Assembly: GCA_029747015.1 (NCBI GenBank)
Contig: JAKOGI010002214.1
Span: 62,001 to 126,000 of the forward strand
From: Carnegiea gigantea
Lineage: Eukaryota > Streptophyta > Magnoliopsida > Caryophyllales > Cactaceae
DNA length: 64,000 nt
Direction of reading: 5' to 3'
Part shown: piece by piece, positions 1 to 11,540 of the stretch
Numbering within the stretch: position 1 is the stretch's first letter
Layout of the letters: every line of letters starts with the position of its first letter
Position numbers and translations under genes: made by a program
The notes under the pieces: generated by a model
What the model was told of the DNA's origin: nothing
The model's database searches: none
The model's input: only the letters and a program-made list of their open reading frames with translations

Positions 1-1281
1 GCGGCCTAACACTTGAATTTTTTTCCTGTGGTTGTCCCAAGTAGATAAGTGCAACCTGTATAAATTGAAGTAATATACTAACTATGAAATCTCCTAAGGA
101 GAGCTCGAAGGGCACATGCTTGAGCATGTGATTCATGGAAGGTATCAACCTGCTAGCTGTAACTTTCCTGGAATTATGAAAAAAGAGAGGAAATGTGGTT
201 GTCCCATAATAGGGTCAAATAGAGTATTACTAGTGAGGTTTAGTTTATATGCATAGCCACAGCTACATTTAACATTATACATAAGCTTCCATGACTGTTC
301 AGCTAACAAAAAAAATGCATTCTAGCATCGATACATATACATCAAAATGACCACACAGCATATTGTCACCAAAACATCCTTTAAGTAAGCCTTCTTTACT
401 CTAAACATGAGGGAGAATAGCAATAACTTACTGCTGACCCATACCTAGGAAAGGGAAATATGGATGGGGTGAGCAATTACCGCTCAGTAGATGATCCGAG
501 TTCCTAAAACCAAAGTACCGCATGCATGTGGTCAAGACTTGTTAAAGTATACACGACAATAAAAATATAAACTTAGTTGCACATAGGTATGTTACCTTTC
601 AAAAACACAACCCGATGCCAGTTGCTTCAAAAAAACTTGAAAGTGTCCATGAAGATTTGGAAAAAGATATGGGGAAGAGATATATAAATTACTTGTGCTT
701 TTAAATAACTCCCCTTGGCTCACCCTAAGGGGTTGGATTCCATACTCTCCTTTTTTCCCCCACCCAAACCATATTAAATTTGGCTTAATACGTGGTCGTA
801 TCCTCTAGATGATTCAATCACTTAATGCCCCTAGATCTCGGGAAACTAATGTCTCCGCTTTTCTTCTTCTCTCTTCTCTTCCTCCTTCTTTCCTTCTCCG
901 CTCTAGTGTGAACAAGCAGAGGCACTCCTTCCTTTTTTTTTTCCAGCCTCAATGTCTTGGTGGGTAAAGGAAATAAACACACCCTCCTCCCGACTCCTCC
1001 TCCTAATGCCACACATGCCCATTTTTCTTTCCCAATCATCTTCTTTTTATTTTCTTAAAGCGTGAATAAAGAGTGCCCCCTCCCCTTACGTAAGTAACAT
1101 AGCAACCACCTCCAACTCTTGATACTCATTTTTGGGTTAAAATATATGTGGAGTGGGCTTGATGCAATTGTTAGAAAATTTAGTTGAGTTACTAGCTAGT
1201 AAACTAGGAAAAATTTTGATCGATGCTAGTTTAAGGTACACTAACCAAAGGGAATTAACCAAAAATAAGGCATGGGTCTCA
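1..1281 (-). repeat. 3' LTR of the Tekay-type element (truncated by window start)
   Basis: Positions 1-840 match 27486-28345 and about 850-1281 match about 29860-30258, apart from scattered differences. On the minus strand the repeat begins TGAGACCC just after a polypurine tract, as a 3' LTR should. Its far end lies outside the window. Compared with the other LTR it lacks about 1.5 kb (the counterpart of 28346-29860). The short ORFs here are non-coding LTR sequence. Confidence 0.8.
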
Positions 1282-1300
1282 CACTTTTCCCCCTTTTAAA
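1282..1300 (-). other. Polypurine tract of the Tekay-type element
   Basis: The minus strand reads AAAAGGGGGAAAAGTG directly before the LTR start TGAG. Purine-rich plus-strand primers next to the 3' LTR are universal in LTR retrotransposons. The bases just upstream resemble the conserved 3' end of chromovirus pol genes. Confidence 0.75.
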
Positions 1301-1339
1301 ATTTCATCCTCGAAATTTGCATACCTACGTGCCTGTTAG

Positions 1340-2645
1340 GAAAAAGGTTGGATATTTGCCTTGTATCTCATGCTCAGGCTCCTACGTTGCTTCTGTATTT
1401 TTGTGATGCTTCCACAAGACCTTCACATATGGAACAGTCTTAGATCTTAATCGACGTTCTTGCCACTCTAGGATGCGTATTGGTCTTCTACGAAGATAAG
1501 ATCCTAGTTGACGTCTAATGGTTCATAATCAATCGCATGGTCCTATTTATGTATGTATTTACGAAGAGTGGAAACATGGAAGACATTGTGTATTCCTTGT
1601 AAGAAGGGAGGCAAGGCTAACTGATAAGCAGCTGGTTCGATCTGCTGGAGGATTTGGAAATGTATCTAGGCTTAGGTTCCCTTTTTTGTCAAATCTTACA
1701 CTTCAATTCAGCGGGGAGACCTTCAGGAATACATGATCTCCCACTTCAAATTCCAGAGGCCTTTTCCTTATCGTCTTGATTACCTCCAAACTCAAATCTA
1801 TCAATTCAGTCTTCCCTGGTATTCTTTCTCTTATTTCATCCTAGCATAATGAAGTTTGGCATCGATAACCACACTGGGCCTCATAGGGAGCCATATTGAA
1901 GCTTGTGTGGTAGCTATTTTTGTAAGAAAATTCTACGAGTGCAAGATATTGGTCCCAACTACCTAGATAGTCCAGGGTACAAGACTTCAGCATGTCTTCC
2001 AATGTTTAAGTGGTTCTCTCTAATTGACCAACGATTTAGGATGGAAGGTTTCAATTCAGTACCAATAGCTTCTTGAAACCCACATCAGAACTTCGAGGTG
2101 AACTTAGTGTCTTGATCAAACACAATGCTAAAGGGCACTCCATAAAGTCTGATGATCTCTTTAGTCTATAGGTTAACCAACTGCTCAAAGGTAAAGTTGA
2201 CTCTTATTGTAAGAGAATAGGCTGACTTGGTTAGTATGTCCACTGCCACTGATATGCTATAATAATGCTTGGTGGTTTTTGGGAGCCTTACAATGAAATC
2301 CATGGTAATATACTCCCACTTCCATATGGAAATTGGTAGAGGTTGCAATAACCCTTCTGGTCTCTATTGTTCAGCCTTCAACATTTTGCAGGTGAGACAT
2401 TGAGCGACAGAGTTTTCCACATCTCTTTTTAATCCAATCCACCAGAAATGTTTCTTTAAATCAAGATACATTTTTGTACTCCTTGGGTGATCTGTGAATG
2501 CCGAGTTGTGGGCTTCGGCCATCACTTCCTTCTTAAGCTCAGAAACATTTGGCACACATAGCCTTCTTTGGTAGCAAATAGCATTATTTTCTATAGTGAA
2601 TTCCTTGATTCTATTATCTTCCACTCCCTTTTTGATTTTCCTCAA
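1340..2645 (-). pseudogene. Tekay-type integrase with C-terminal chromodomain, degraded
   Basis: The open stretch 2645-2364 (93 aa) holds the zinc-binding HHCC region, with histidines in HNSAFTDHP and cysteines in CLTCK. The stretch 2348-2166 begins the catalytic core (YITMDFIVRLPKT, containing the first acidic residue). Further stops follow. Around 1490-1340 the minus strand encodes a chromodomain-like tail (RILEWQERRLRSKTVPYVK, then VLWKHH), interrupted by TAG where chromodomains have tryptophan. Chromodomains direct integration to methylated-histone chromatin. The gene cannot make an intact protein. Confidence 0.8.
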
Positions 2646-2699
2646 TTCAAGGTCATCAAGCTAAGATTGTTTGATCTTTTCGATCAAAGGGGGGTTGCT

Positions 2700-4070
2700 T
2701 CTATAGCCGCCAAATAGCCTACTTCCTCAGGTATGACTACCTTAATTTGTAGCTCCTCTAATTTTTTTATAAGCATCCCTTGACTTGTAATCATCCAAGC
2801 AGTTGATCAAACTAATTTTCAGCTTAACGCATCTGCCACCATGTTGGCCTTGCCTGGATGGTATTTTATTTCAATTTCATAATCCTTCAAGAATTCTAAC
2901 CACCTTCTTTGTCTCATATTCAATTTTTTATATGTGAATATGTACTTTAGATTTTTGTAGTCAGTGTATAAGTCACACCTTTCACCATACAAGTAATGTC
3001 TCCAAATCTTGAGAGCAAACACCATTACTGCTAATTTTAAGTCATACGTGGGGTAATTTTCTTCATAGAGCTTCAGCTGTCGTGAAGCATATGCAATAAC
3101 TCATCCTCTCTGCATAAGCACACAACCTAATCCCTTTTGGAAACATCACTATAAATCATGAAGTCTGCACTACCTTCAGGGATGGCGAGTATGAGGGCGG
3201 TCAGCAATCGATTTTTCAACTCGTGGAAGCTATTCTCGCATTCGCTAGTCCATTTGAAGTTAGTGCTTTTTCGGATTAAGCGAGTGATGGATAAAGAAAT
3301 TCTTAAAGAGTCCTCCACAAATCTATGATAGTACGCAGCCATTCCTAAGAAACTTATCACCTCAATTACATTCATAGGTCATGGCCAATTGTCTACAGCC
3401 TCTATTTTCAAGGGATCAATTAAGATGTCTTCCCTTGACATGACATGGCCTAAAAATTGCACTTTTTCGAGCCAGAACTCACATTTTTTTAGCTTAGCAT
3501 CAACTTATGCTCTTGTAAGGTTTGTAACACTGCCCTCAAATGTCCTATGTGTTGCTCTTTACTCTTTTAATAAACTAAGATGTCATCAATATACAGACCA
3601 TAAACTTATCGAGGTAGGGCTTAAACACCCTGTTTATTAAATCCATGAAGAAGGCTGGCAGATTCATTAACCTGAATGGGAACATCAAAAACTCATAATG
3701 CCCATATCAGGTTCAGAATGCTGACTTAGGAGTATCCTCCCTTCGGACCTTGAGTTGATGGTTATCTTGATCTTAAATCAATCTTAGAAAATATCGTTGC
3801 ACCCGTTAGTTGATCAAATAAATCATCTATTCTTGGGAGGGATTTTTGTTTTTGATGGTCACTTTATTTAGTTCTCTATAATCTATACACAACCTTAAGC
3901 TTCCATCCTTTTTCTTCACAAAGAGCACCAATGCTCCCCATTGGGACACACTCGGTCGAATCAGCCCTTTGTCCAATAGTTCCTGAATTTGGACTTTCAG
4001 TTCTGTCAATTCCACTGACACCATTCGATAAAGGGCTTTGGGTATAGGTGTTGTACCTGGGACCAAGTCT
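2700..4070 (-). pseudogene. Tekay-type reverse transcriptase and RNase H, degraded
   Basis: Open pieces at 4066-3827 (RT N-terminus: [17 protein letters not shown], then [19 protein letters not shown]), 3375-3127 (RT connection: FLGMAAYYHRFVEDS) and 3025-2819 (RNase [13 protein letters not shown] and [15 protein letters not shown]). The catalytic YIDD motif lies in the gap at about 3593-3582, and the next codons include a stop. Stops and small frameshifts separate the pieces. The order RT then RNase H before integrase is that of Ty3/gypsy pol. Confidence 0.85.
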
Positions 4071-4084
4071 GTGGTGAATTCAAT

Positions 4085-4346
4085 TTATCTCTTTGGCGAT
4101 AATTCGAGTACCTCCTCGAACACCTCTAGAAATTCATTAACTATAAGGATCTCTTCAAACTTAGGCTCTTTTGGATCTCTCACTTGCACTATGCAAGGGT
4201 ATCCGCAACACGCTTTACTTAAAAGCTTATGTGCATGCATGGTAGAGATAACGGGTATTAACCTGTGCGATTTGCCTCCTTGAAATTCAACTTTTTCTCC
4301 ATCAGGGTTATTCATAATGACTATCTTCTTATGACAATCTAAGGTT
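4085..4346 (-). pseudogene. Tekay-type protease-RT linker, right of the Sirevirus breakpoint
   Basis: The minus-strand stretch 4315-4085 (76 aa) has the linker typical of chromoviruses: a segment with VEFQGGKSHRLIPVIS followed by LIVNEFLEVFEEV, which precedes the RT. Its upstream part lies beyond the Sirevirus: the frame joins 15758 to 4346 across the insertion, giving the usual protease-end motif (IILEMDW, broken by one stop) followed by DCHKK. Confidence 0.75.
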
Positions 4347-4351
4347 ATATG

Positions 4352-5960
4352 TGTTGAACTAACTGTCTAAAGTTTTGATAATAACAAATCCAAGTGTAGC
4401 ATACTTGCTTGAGTAATGTTGTTCCAAACAAGCTCTCTAAACAGGTTCTACACAGTTGTTTGTATTGATCCTACTTACCTGTTCTGTCTACTACATGTTG
4501 AGAACAAATTTTAAGAACAGGTTCCAAGCTTCAGTGACACAAACATCAGCACACAACAAATCTCGACAATAGCTGACTAAGTCTTAAAGACCAAGTTCCT
4601 ACATTCAGCGATACAAGATCACCCGAGTAATCAAGGTGACTAAGGTGTTTGGAGTTGCACATCCATCCTCGACAAGATGACTAATTCTTACAACAAGAAG
4701 TCTCGATTTGATTTAGGTTTTATCTTTTATATTCTTGTTAATATGCCAATCTTGAAAGTCTCAATCTAACACTTCTTGAAACAGTTTTCGAGATTTGCTT
4801 CAGAACACCATTTCCAAATAACCCTGCAAACAGGGTGCCTAGGGTGTTCCTGAAACTGCAGCGGCCACATCCGTTTTACCTAAAAATTTCTTTTGGTTGG
4901 CTGGCTGCTCTAAGAATCCTTTTATGAAATCCTAGGCTGATTAGTTAAGTCCTAAAAAGATTATTATTTATTATATATATGTAGCAGATTGCAAAACCAT
5001 TTTTGCTAGAGATTTTTTTCAAAATCCGAAAAATCTTTATTCCTTATTTTTAGGCCATGATTGATTCAAATTTTGAAACCAAAATTTTTATCCTTTTTTG
5101 GGCTAAATTACACGGCTATATTAAGTGGCTAATCAGTTTTTATCCCGTGAGTATCAAATCCCTATATTTTAGGAGAATCTTATCTTCTTTGTTCCTAGCC
5201 GTTGAAATCTGAAGAAATCTTCTAAGCTGCTAAAATCAGAAGATTTTTCTATCTTTTTTGAAGGAGTTAGCCGTTGGGTTTGCTTGCTTAAATAAGAAAA
5301 TCTTTTCACTCCTTTCGGCAGAGATACACAAGGGAAAAATCGGTTTCTTTCACAAACACATTGAGATTTCTGGAGCTACATTTCAAAAGAAAAAACCGTG
5401 ACAAGATTGTGCAAAAATTGAGCTTTCAAAACTATTGGCATACTAGGACTTCATTGTACCTTACATCTGCTTAAGTCAGAAGCACCCCAGTAAGGTGTTT
5501 TGTATCCTTGATCTCAGATCAAAAGTGAGTGAGTGTGTCCTTAGTCGTGTGGACTTTGGACGTGTCCAATCTAGAGAGATTTGGACGTGGTGTAACCTGT
5601 CTTAGAGAAGAAGGTTACGTGGGTTACAAGTTGTAACAAGGAGTGTTACTTTTGTAACGTGTTCAGCCCGTTAGTGAAGTGGTTAAATCCTACACGAGGT
5701 AGGTCGTGGTTTTTCACACCTCAGTTGGGCTAGAGGTGTTTTCCACGTAAAAATCGTGTGTGCTTTATTTCCGCTTTTATCTACTTGATTTTCGCTTCTG
5801 AACCAATTGGGAACAGCCACTGCAAACAAGGCCCAAGACTGTTCGTCATTCAGAAACAGTCTCTGCAATCAGGGTCTAAGGCTGTTTGTCAGTAAATAGG
5901 CGAAAATCGGACACCACAATTCACCCCCCTCTTGTGGTCATGTACTCTTAGAATTCAACA
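4352..5960 (+). repeat. Sirevirus 5' LTR
   Basis: 1609 bp, starting TGTTGAAC and ending GAATTCAACA, immediately before the primer binding site. It matches 14143-15752 nearly base for base. Short ORFs inside (for example minus 5683-5868) also occur in the other LTR and are not genes. The AT-rich stretch around 4967-4980 (ATTATATATATG) could serve as a core promoter. Confidence 0.93.
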
Positions 5961-5962
5961 AG

Positions 5963-5980
5963 TGGTATCAGAGCAGGTTC
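5963..5980 (+). other. Primer binding site, initiator tRNA-Met (Sirevirus)
   Basis: TGGTATCAGAGC, two bases after the 5' LTR, is the standard copia sequence complementary to the 3' end of initiator tRNA-Met. Confidence 0.9.
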
Positions 5981-6016
5981 TCTTCTAAAAGGTTAACACC
6001 TTGAGAGATTCTGAAA

Positions 6017-7774
6017 ATAAGTACACCACAAGGCATACTTGAGGGCCAATCCATCACTCGACCACCTTATTTCAATGGCCAACACTACAGTTGGTGGAAG
6101 AACAGGATGGAGAACTATATACAAGCTGAAGATTACGAGTTATGGATGCTCATCAAGAACGGGCCCCTTGTTCCCACGAAAGTTCTTGAAGATGGAAAAA
6201 AGGTTCCCAAAGATCCTACTGAATATGATGCTGAGGATTACAAGAAAATGGAAAAGAATGCCAAGGCCAAGAAACTTCTCTATTTTGGCCTAGGACCCGA
6301 TGAATATACTCGCATCTCAGAATGTGAGTCAGCTCAAGAAATATGGAATGCTTTACAAGTAGCTCATGAAGGAACAAGTCAAGTCAAACAATCACGCATT
6401 GAGTTACTCATGAGACAATACGAGTTGTTTGATATGGGTGATCGTGAGAATGTGATGGATATGTATACCCGCTTCACTCACATAACAAACGAGTTAAAAT
6501 CCCTGGGAAAATCCTTCACCACTGAAGAGTTGGTAAGGAAAATTCTAAGGATTTTGCCTCGATCATGGGAAGCCAAGGTAACAGCCATCCAAGAAGCCAA
6601 AGACATGAACAAGATCACCCTAGACGAGTTGATTGGTAATCTCCAAACATACGAACTGAGAAAAAATTCTCAACAGAAAGAGGAGATGAAGAAAGATCGA
6701 GGACTTGCCTTAAAAGCACAAGAAGATGATAATTCTGATTTTGAGGAAGAAGAGATGGCTATGATGACTCGAAAGTTCAAGAAATTCTTCAAGAAAGTCA
6801 AAGAAAACAACAAAAGGAAGGATTTCAACAAAACCAGAAACACCCCCCGAGAACAGTTTACTGGGTGTTTCAAATGTGGCAAAACAGACCACATAGTGAA
6901 AAACTGTCCCTTACTTCGAGAAGAGCAAGAGCACGAACACCCCAGGAAACAAGGTAGAAAACAAGCTGCAAACAGTTCTGGGAAACGATTCTTGAAAGCA
7001 ATGCTGGCTGCCTGGGGTGACTCCTCTGAAGATGAAGAAGAGTCTGAAACTGATGAAGGTGCTGTAGCTCTCATGGCACAAAGTGACACGAATTCAGATG
7101 ATGAGTCAACAAACAGCCTTACTGATCTCAAGAACAAGGTACGTGGTCTCAATAAGGCAACTCTTGAAGAATTGTTGTATTCATTGATGGATACTTGTGC
7201 AGAATTGAAAAGAGATGTCCGAGACCTAGAACTAGAAAATGAGATCCTCAAGAGTGAAAAACTCGAGGTTGAAAAGAAAATATCCTTTTTACACCAAAAC
7301 TTCAAGGAATCCTTGATCTTGAAAGAAGAGACTCACTCTGTTACTTTAGCCAAAGCAGAAAAGGAATCCCTAGAGTTGAAAGAAAAGGTTGAGTCCTTAC
7401 TTGCTGAAAACAAGAACCTGTTGGCGAAAATAAAAAACTTGGAATCTGATCTCGCCACAAACAGGCTATGGAACAAGTCCTCAAAAGCGCTTGAATGGTT
7501 AAACACTCACCACAGTCAAAATAAAAAGGGACTAGGTTTTGCTCCTAAAAGGACCTCTTACCCAGTCAATAGAAAGTATGTTGGATTACCTGAAAATATT
7601 GTTTGCTTTCATTGTGGTAAAACCGGTCATTATCGATACACTTGTCCTTCAAGAAGGTATGCCATTGAAAGAAATGAAGGTTATGTAAAACAAATCTGGA
7701 TTAGGAAAGATGAGATTTATCTGTCTAAAAGAATGGGACCCAAGTGGATCTGGGTTCCCAAAACTAACCCTTGA
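6017..7774 (+). pseudogene. gag: Sirevirus gag, start codon lost, otherwise open
   Basis: From 6107 the frame runs 555 codons to TGA at 7772-7774. Homology to Sirevirus Gag begins earlier in the same frame (PPYFNGQHYSWWKNR before the ATG at 6107), with no ATG between the upstream stop and 6107. An ATA codon at 6017-6019 stands where a start would fit, suggesting a G-to-A loss. Domains counted from 6107: Gag capsid-like region (about residues 1-180), zinc knuckle CFKCGKTDHIVKNC (about 254-267), acidic stretch, long coiled coil (about 345-460), second zinc knuckle CFHCGKTGHYRYTC (about 500-513). Two knuckles and a coiled coil fit Sirevirus Gag. The long antisense ORF opposite is a shadow. Confidence 0.88.
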
Positions 7775-9652
7775 TTTGTTTTGCAGGCTGAAGTGAGAGA
7801 GAACAACCAAGCAAACAACCCAGCAAACAGCCTAGGGAACAACCTTGAAAACAAGCAGCTGTGGTATGTTGATAGTGGGTGTTCGAGGCATATGACCGGT
7901 GAAAAATCCAACTTTCTCTCACTTACAGCTTCGGATGGTGGGAGTGTGGCGTTTGGAAATGGCAAGTCTGGGACAATTGTCGGTATAGGTAGGGTTGGTG
8001 AGTCCCATTCCCACTCAATTGATAATATCTATCTAGTTGATGGCTTAAAGCACAATCTGCTTAGTGTGTCCCAACTGTGTGACAAGAACAACCTAGTAGT
8101 GTTCTCACCAACACGTTGCTTGGTTGTAAACTCAAACACAGGAGATGTCGTGTTAAGGGGGAAGCGTCACAAAAATGTTTACAAAGTATGTATTTCCACA
8201 CTTCCCCAAAACAATCTGACTTGTTTGAGCGCTTTAAATGATGATATAATGCTCTGGCACAAGAGACTAGGTCATGCAAGTCTCACTCTTTTGAACAAAC
8301 TTGTTTCCAAAGACCTAGTTGTTGGACTACCTTCCATCAAATTCAATGATGACAAGGTTTGTGAAGCTTGTGCAAAAGGCAAACAAGTCAGATCGTCTTT
8401 TAAATCAAAAAATTGTGTTAGCACTACCCGACCTCTCGAAATGTTACACATTGATCTATGTGGTCCTATGAGGATAGCAAGTAGAGGTGGGAAGAGGTAT
8501 GTGCTGGTTGTAGTGGATGATTACTCTCGATTTACTTGGACCCTGTTCTTGGCATCCAAGGATGAAACTTTTGAGAATTTTATTGCCTTTCTTAAAAGGG
8601 TTGAAAGGAAAGTAGGACACTCTTTAGTTAGTTTAAGGTCTGATCATGGTACTGAATTTGAAAATGCAAGCTTTACAAACTATTGTAATGCACATGGTGT
8701 TGATCATAACTTCTCAGCCCCAAGAACACCCCAACAGAACGGGGTGGTTGAGCGTAAAAATCGCACCCTAGAAGACATGACTAGAACAATGCTTATTGCT
8801 AGTGGTCTTCCTAGGAACTTTTGGGCAGAAGCTTTGAACACATCATGCTACATTATAAATAGATGCATGATTAGACCTATTTTGAACAAAACTCCCTATG
8901 AACTTTTCAAAGGTAGAAAGCCCAACATCATGCATTTAAGAACATTCGGTTGTAGGTGTTTTGTGCATAACAATGGGAAGGATGCCTTAGGGAAGTTTGA
9001 TCCTAGGAGTGATGAGGCAATATTTCTCGGTTATTCCTCACATAGTAAGGCATACAAAGTGTTTAACAAAAGAACCTTGTGTGTTGAGGAAAGTGTGCAT
9101 GTGCTTTTTGATGAATCTAACTCGTTGAGCAAGAATGATGCACAGGAGGAAGGATTTGAATTAGGTCTTGTTCGAAAAGAAGTGTTGCACCAAGATGAAC
9201 AAGGTAAGAACACCGTGGAGAAAATGGGTCCTGAAGCTGTTCCTCAGAACGGCAGGCAAGGTGAGGACCAAACAGGGGGAAGCAACGTTGAACCCTGTTC
9301 GGGACAACACCAGTCCAGTTCCTCAGGAACAGGCCTGCAAACAGGTGCAGGAACAGGCTCAGGAGCTGTTTCTGAACCTGATTCTTCAAGTATCCAAGCC
9401 AGAGTAGAAAGTGTGTCTGTGGATCCCCTAACTCCACGACCTTGGAAGCATCATCGTTCACACCCCCTTGATCAAATCTTGTCTGATATAAATACTGGGG
9501 TGCAAACGAGATCTAAGCTTAAGACTTTTTGTGCTTTCTATGCATTTCTCTCTAACATTGAGCCAAAGAATGTCAATGAAGCTCTTGCAGATGCAGATTG
9601 GGTCACAGCAATGCAAGAAGAGCTTCACCAATTTGAAAGGAACAAGGTATGA
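7775..9652 (+). pseudogene. pol: Sirevirus pol, first part: protease and integrase
   Basis: Same reading frame as gag after the TGA at 7772-7774; it runs to another TGA at 9650-9652. The aspartic protease motif is WYVDSGCSRHMTG (about 7862-7900). The GAG-pre-integrase/zinc region has LWHKRLGHAS with cysteines in CEACAKGK (about 8250-8390). The integrase core has HIDLCGPM, SDHGTEF and QNGVVERKNRTLEDM, which supply the DDE residues. A low-complexity linker rich in Gln, Gly and Ser follows (about 9240-9420). The stop at 9650 replaces the Trp normally found in the conserved NEVW-L-P motif just before RT, so it looks like a TGG-to-TGA mutation. Confidence 0.9.
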
Positions 9653-11086
9653 CACCTTGTACCCCAGCCTGTAGATAGAACAATCATTGGAACCAAGTGG
9701 GTGTTTCGGAACAAGCTGGACGAGTCCAGAACAGTCACTAGGAACAAGGCACGGATGGTGGTTCAAGGCTACAATCAGGAAAAAGGGATCGATTATGAAG
9801 AAACCTTCGCACCTGTTGCTAGGATTGAGGCTATTCGTATCCTAATAGCCTTTGCAGCTCATATGGAAATCAAGTTATATCAAATGGATATCAAAAATGC
9901 ATTCCTAAACGGATATCTTAAAGAAGAGGTGTACGTCAAACAACCCCCTGGTTTTGAAAACAGTGAATTTTCAAACCATGTCTTTCAACTTGACAAAGCT
10001 CTTTATGATCTAAAACATGCTCTTAGAGCTTGGTATGAACGATTGTCAAGCTTTTTACTTGAAAATGATTTTAGAAGAGGCAAGGTAGATAATACCTTAT
10101 TTCTAAAATCTAAGGGGGAACATCTGTTGATTGTCCAAGTATATGTTGATGACATCATATTTGGGGCAACTCATCATGATTTATGCAATGAATTTTCAAA
10201 AATGATGAGGAGTGAGTTTGAAATGAGCATGATAGGTGAGCTTAACTTCTTCTTAGGCCTACAGATCAAGCAAACTTCAAACAGCAGCATGATCCATCAA
10301 CAAAAGTATATTAAGGAACTACTTAAGCGTTTTGGAATGGAGTCGGCCAAGCCCATTGATACTCCCATTTCGCCTTCTACCAGGTTGGTAATGGATGATG
10401 GGAGTCCCTCAGTTAAGGAGAAACTCTATAGGGGCATGATAGGGTCACTCTTATACCTTACCGCTAGTAGGCCCGACATTGTTTTCAGTGTTAGTTTATG
10501 TGCCCGTTTTCAGTCTAATCCTAAAGAAACTCACCTTAAGGCTGTTAAACGGATACTAAGGTATTTAAAACATACACCTGATTTAGCTCTATGGTATCCT
10601 AGAGGTTGCAATTTTGATCTTGTTGGATATGCTGATGCTGACTATGCAGGCTTCCTGGTTGATAAAAAAAGCACCACAGGTATGGCTCATTTCCTTGGAC
10701 CTTGTTTGGTATCTTGGGCAACCAAGAAACAACATTCAGTTGCCATGTCCACAGCAGAACCTGAATATGTTGCAGCTGCTTCATGTTGTGCTCAATTACT
10801 TTGGATAAGACAACAACTCAAAGACTTTTGTGTTGACACTGGATGCATACCTATTTTTTGTGATAACACAAGTGCAATTAATATTGCTAAAAATCCGTGT
10901 CAATATAAAAGAACTAAACATATTGACATACGTCATCATTTCTTAAGAGACAATGTTGAAAAAGGGTTGATCTCAATGAATTTTTGTGCCACAGAAAACC
11001 AAATTGCTGATATATTCACCAAGGCGCTAAGTAGAGATCAATTTGAGAAAAATAGACTTGAACTAGGTTTGATTGAAACAACCTAA
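9653..11086 (+). pseudogene. pol: Sirevirus pol, second part: reverse transcriptase and RNase H
   Basis: Continues in the frame of the upstream pol piece, with the first Met at 9701, ending at TAA 11084-11086. The copia RT is complete: [38 protein letters not shown] and the catalytic YVDDIIFG (about 10140-10165). RNase H follows: GYADADYAG (about 10626), [20 protein letters not shown] and [13 protein letters not shown]. Several usually invariant positions are changed, for example [14 protein letters not shown] where relatives have a Gly and a Pro. Except for the upstream stops and these substitutions the enzyme is intact, implying recent loss of function. Confidence 0.92.
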
Positions 11087-11540
11087 GTACCCTGTTCTCT
11101 CCCCCTGTTTGTAACTTCCATAGGTTGAAGGTACAATGTGTTTAATAAAAATTGTTTGCAATCAATTCTGTGCTATTTTAGTATATGTGCATTATTTGCA
11201 GCTGCTGGCATTCGTTTAAATTTAATATGATTGCCTTTATTATCTTGTTACCGTTGAATCTCCTCCAAGATCAAGCAGCAAGAACAGGTACGCTCCTTGA
11301 TTGTTAGTATGTGAAACAAGTTGTGTCTAGCCTTTAAATTTTCCTCCTTCCCGAGGCATGCGCGGGCGGCTAGTAATGATCTACCCGTTGTAACGGGTAA
11401 ATCTTTAAAGATTTGGCATGCTCTCTCTCTTTAAATCTCCAAATCTTTGCCTCTCTCTCTTATCACACCTCTCTCTCTCTCTCGAATACCCGGTAATTTC
11501 CTTTCACTCAAACCCTAATCTCTCTCCAATTCTTGCTCAA
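11087..11540 (+). other. Spacer between Sirevirus pol and env-like ORF
   Basis: No coding signal. It contains a pyrimidine-rich CT/TCTC stretch (11420-11530) leading to the ATG at 11541, resembling an untranslated leader. The env-like ORF is in a different frame from pol, so simple readthrough of the pol stop could not produce it. Confidence 0.6.

Noticed and set aside
1518..1736. 72-codon plus-strand ORF
   Set aside because: Antisense to the chromovirus integrase and chromodomain tail.
6670..7305. 211-codon ORF antisense to Sirevirus gag
   Set aside because: Ser/Leu-rich shadow of the Lys/Glu-rich gag coiled coil; no domain or context.
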